A stretch of DNA of 8,361 nt from an uncultured Collinsella sp. (lineage in GTDB: Bacteria > Actinomycetota > Coriobacteriia > Coriobacteriales > Coriobacteriaceae), in the NCBI GenBank assembly GCA_902495265.1, contig CABUWR010000049.1, positions 1-8,361 of the forward strand. Direction: 5' to 3'. The notes below the pieces were generated by a model. The model ran no database searches and was not told the origin of the DNA. It worked only from the letters and a program-made list of their open reading frames with translations. This document shows positions 6,967 to 8,361 of this stretch, piece by piece (position 1 is the stretch's first letter; each line of letters begins with the position of its first letter). Both the position numbers and the translations under genes were made by a program.

Positions 6967-6973
6967 CTCCTTT
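6967..6973 (-). promoter_or_regulatory. Ribosome-binding site of the CXXC microprotein gene
   Basis: The minus strand reads AAAGGAG, leaving 8 bases before the TTG at 6958. It supports TTG as the start because the alternative GTG at 6967 shares a base with the site itself. Confidence 0.65.
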
Positions 6974-6981
6974 CGTTACGC

Positions 6982-6995
6982 GACCATTGGACCAT
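6982..6995. promoter_or_regulatory. Direct repeat GACCAT-TG-GACCAT in the divergent control region
   Basis: Two identical hexamers at 6982-6987 and 6990-6995 repeat with an 8-base period. They overlap the proposed -10 of the minus-strand operon and lie upstream of the response regulator gene. OmpR-family regulators bind direct repeats, usually with a period near 10-11 bases, so the spacing is short of ideal. It is a candidate operator, no more. Confidence 0.35.
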
Positions 6996-7018
6996 ATCGA
7001 CTATAAAATCCGTGTTAA
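6991..7018 (-). promoter_or_regulatory. Probable promoter of the redox operon
   Basis: On the minus strand TTAACA (7018-7013, five of six matches to TTGACA) is followed after 16 bases by TATGGT (6996-6991, four of six matches to TATAAT). Transcription would begin near 6984, leaving a leader of about 25 bases before the TTG at 6958. The -10 is imperfect, consistent with an activator-dependent promoter, but this is a by-eye call. Confidence 0.45.
7002..7009 (+). promoter_or_regulatory. Possible -10 element for the two-component operon
   Basis: TATAAAAT sits 39 bases before the response regulator start on the plus strand. No convincing -35 lies 16-18 bases upstream, so if used it may depend on an activator. 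The element overlaps the spacer of the opposing promoter, so the two would compete. Confidence 0.35.
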
Positions 7019-7036
7019 GCGCGATTTGGAATGTGC

Positions 7037-7042
7037 AAGGAG
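7037..7042 (+). promoter_or_regulatory. Ribosome-binding site of the response regulator gene
   Basis: AAGGAG with a 6-base spacer to the ATG at 7049. This rules against the in-frame ATG at 7031, which lies upstream of the site. Confidence 0.8.
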
Positions 7043-7048
7043 ACTGTT

Positions 7049-7723
7049 ATGCGTATTTTGATCGTCGAAGACGAGCGAGCACTGTGCGATGCAATCGCGC
7101 GCAGCTTGCGAAACTTGGCGTACAGCGTCGACTGCTGTCACGACGGACAGGAGGCGCTCGATCTGCTGGGCGTCGAAGTCTTTGACCTCGTGGTACTCGA
7201 CCTCAATCTCCCCCGTATCGACGGCATGACCGTGCTCAGGGAACTTAGGAAAACCGACTGCGAGACTAAGGTACTGATTCTGTCCGCACGTGGAGAAGTA
7301 TCCGATAAAGTTGCCGGACTCGATGCCGGCGCCAACGATTACCTCACCAAGCCGTTTCATCTGGACGAGCTTGCGGCAAGGATTCGCAGCCTTACCCTCA
7401 GACGTTTTACACAAGGCGACATAGTTTTAACCTGCGGAAAGCTCCGCTTTGACACCAAGGCGCGCATCGCCTCCGTGGACTGCGAGGCTTTATCTCTTAC
7501 GCGCAAGGAAACGGGAATCTTGGAATACCTGATGCTTAATCAGGGGCGTCCGGTAAGTCAGGAGGAGCTTATCGAGCACGTTTGGGATAGCAGCGTGAAC
7601 AGCTTTAGCAACGCAACCCGCGTTCATATCTCGTCGCTCCGCAAAAAGCTACGCAGCACTTTGGGATACGACCCGATTCGCAATCGGATTGGAGAGGGCT
7701 ACGTTATGGAGGATAGCGAATGA
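7049..7723 (+). CDS. OmpR/PhoB-family response regulator
   Basis: This 224-residue protein is a complete two-component regulator. The receiver domain covers residues 1 to about 113: acidic pocket Glu7/Asp8 in IVEDE, phospho-acceptor Asp51 in VVLDLNLP, the conserved Ser79 in LILSARG and Lys101 in LTKPF. The DNA-binding winged-helix domain covers about 126-222, with LTRKETGILEYL, the recognition region around SNATRVHISSLRKKL and the closing RIGEGYVM hairpin. Length and domain order are typical for the family. Transcription is divergent from the redox operon across 90 bases, and the kinase gene overlaps its end by four bases (ATGA), so the two are translationally coupled. Phosphorylated, it should bind promoter DNA. 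The nearest candidate targets are its own promoter and the redox operon (inference). Confidence 0.95.
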   Translation: MRILIVEDERALCDAIARSLRNLAYSVDCCHDGQEALDLLGVEVFDLVVLDLNLPRIDGMTVLRELRKTDCETKVLILSARGEVSDKVAGLDAGANDYLTKPFHLDELAARIRSLTLRRFTQGDIVLTCGKLRFDTKARIASVDCEALSLTRKETGILEYLMLNQGRPVSQEELIEHVWDSSVNSFSNATRVHISSLRKKLRSTLGYDPIRNRIGEGYVMEDSE

Positions 7724-8361
7724 AAAGGCTTTCCCTGCAATGGCGCATAACGATTATGACGGCACTGCTCACGTGTGCGGCATGCATGCTGACGAACTGC
7801 CTGGTCGGCTATACGGGCATGCGCTACATGGATGCCATCGGCAGCGACATCTCGGCCTTTACCGCTGCCGGCGCGGATTCGCCCCAGGCGTTTGACCCAA
7901 CAAAAGCAGCCCTCGATGACGAGGTCACGATCGTCGTAAACGACGCACAGGAGTCTTTTGGCACGACAGCCTGGCGCATCACGGCTGGAGTCACACTCCT
8001 TGGCGGCGCGCTGGCATACTTTGCAAGCGGCCGTGCACTCAAACCGCTACGGGATTTTGCCGCCCAGGTAGAGCGCGTGCAGCCTGACAACCTAAGCGAA
8101 ATCAGACTCAGTGAAGATGTGCCCACCGAGCTACAACGATGCAGTGCCTCTTTCAACGACATGATCGCCCGTCTTGGCGAGGGGTTCTCTGCACAGCGTC
8201 AGTTTACCGGCAACGCCGCACACGAGCTGCGCACCCCGCTCGCCCTTATGCAAGCACAGATTGAACTATTCATCTCCGAGCACTCCGGTTTGCAACCCGA
8301 AACAGCCGAGCTGCTCGGCCTGCTACAAGAACAAACCGAGCGCATGTCTCGAATGGCCAAG
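7720..8361 (+). CDS. Sensor histidine kinase, cut off by the window end
   Basis: The first 214 residues are visible and the frame is open to the last base. Membrane helices lie at about 10-31 and 86-104, framing a short extracytoplasmic loop of about 54 residues that has no recognisable sensor domain. A HAMP-like linker follows (about 103-155; GRALKPLRDFAAQVERV, then FNDMIARL). The dimerisation/phospho-acceptor segment is FTGNAAHELRTPLALM with His168. The ATP-binding domain should lie beyond the window. The first helix contains Cys19, Cys22 and Cys27, a CAAC motif plus one more. The start ATG overlaps the stop of the response regulator (ATGA). It is the presumed partner of that regulator, and its signal is unknown. 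Confidence 0.93.
   Translation, partial: MKRLSLQWRITIMTALLTCAACMLTNCLVGYTGMRYMDAIGSDISAFTAAGADSPQAFDPTKAALDDEVTIVVNDAQESFGTTAWRITAGVTLLGGALAYFASGRALKPLRDFAAQVERVQPDNLSEIRLSEDVPTELQRCSASFNDMIARLGEGFSAQRQFTGNAAHELRTPLALMQAQIELFISEHSGLQPETAELLGLLQEQTERMSRMAK

Noticed and set aside
7001..7414. Minus-strand frame opposite the response regulator
   Set aside because: It is the complement of a response regulator with intact catalytic residues and has no supporting motif.

Overview
The window looks like chromosomal DNA from a moderately GC-rich, Gram-positive-type anaerobe. Gene content suggests a Coriobacteriia member such as Collinsella or a relative: a very large fused MacB/FtsX-type ABC transporter, a TlpA-like redoxin carried as a lipoprotein, a polyferredoxin-type membrane protein and a tiny CXXC protein. 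This placement is recall-based inference; no marker gene is present to prove it.

Layout from left to right: (1) a plus-strand gene for a three-helix membrane protein of unknown function (2-1135). (2) A 271-base gap between convergent genes, filled by a 184-bp inverted-repeat element (1178-1361) and a second, REP-like palindrome (1377-1408) that runs into the stop codon of the next gene. (3) A 1084-residue ABC transporter on the minus strand (1407-4661), with an N-terminal ATPase, one transmembrane helix, about 660 extracytoplasmic residues and a C-terminal three-helix FtsX permease domain. (4) A 254-base gap with a good intrinsic terminator for the gene to its right. (5) A compact minus-strand operon reading right to left: a 48-residue CXXC membrane protein that is too short for ordinary ORF calling (6812-6958), a 300-residue 4Fe-4S polyferredoxin membrane protein (5917-6819) and a TlpA-like thioredoxin-fold lipoprotein (4916-5887). 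(6) A 90-base divergent promoter region. (7) A plus-strand two-component pair: an OmpR-family response regulator (7049-7723) and a histidine kinase that overlaps it by four bases and runs off the window (7720-8361).

The most interesting unit is the right half. The CXXC microprotein, the membrane polyferredoxin and the redoxin lipoprotein together look like a relay that could carry electrons from cytoplasmic iron-sulfur donors across the membrane to a surface thiol-disulfide protein, a job usually done by CcdA/DsbD. The divergent two-component system shares the control region with this operon and is the obvious candidate regulator. The components are seen in the sequence; the relay and its control are inference.

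Start codons were revised where ribosome-binding sites demanded it: the ABC gene (ATG at 4661 rather than an upstream TTG), the lipoprotein (second ATG at 5887), the response regulator (ATG at 7049), and two probable TTG starts in the redox operon.
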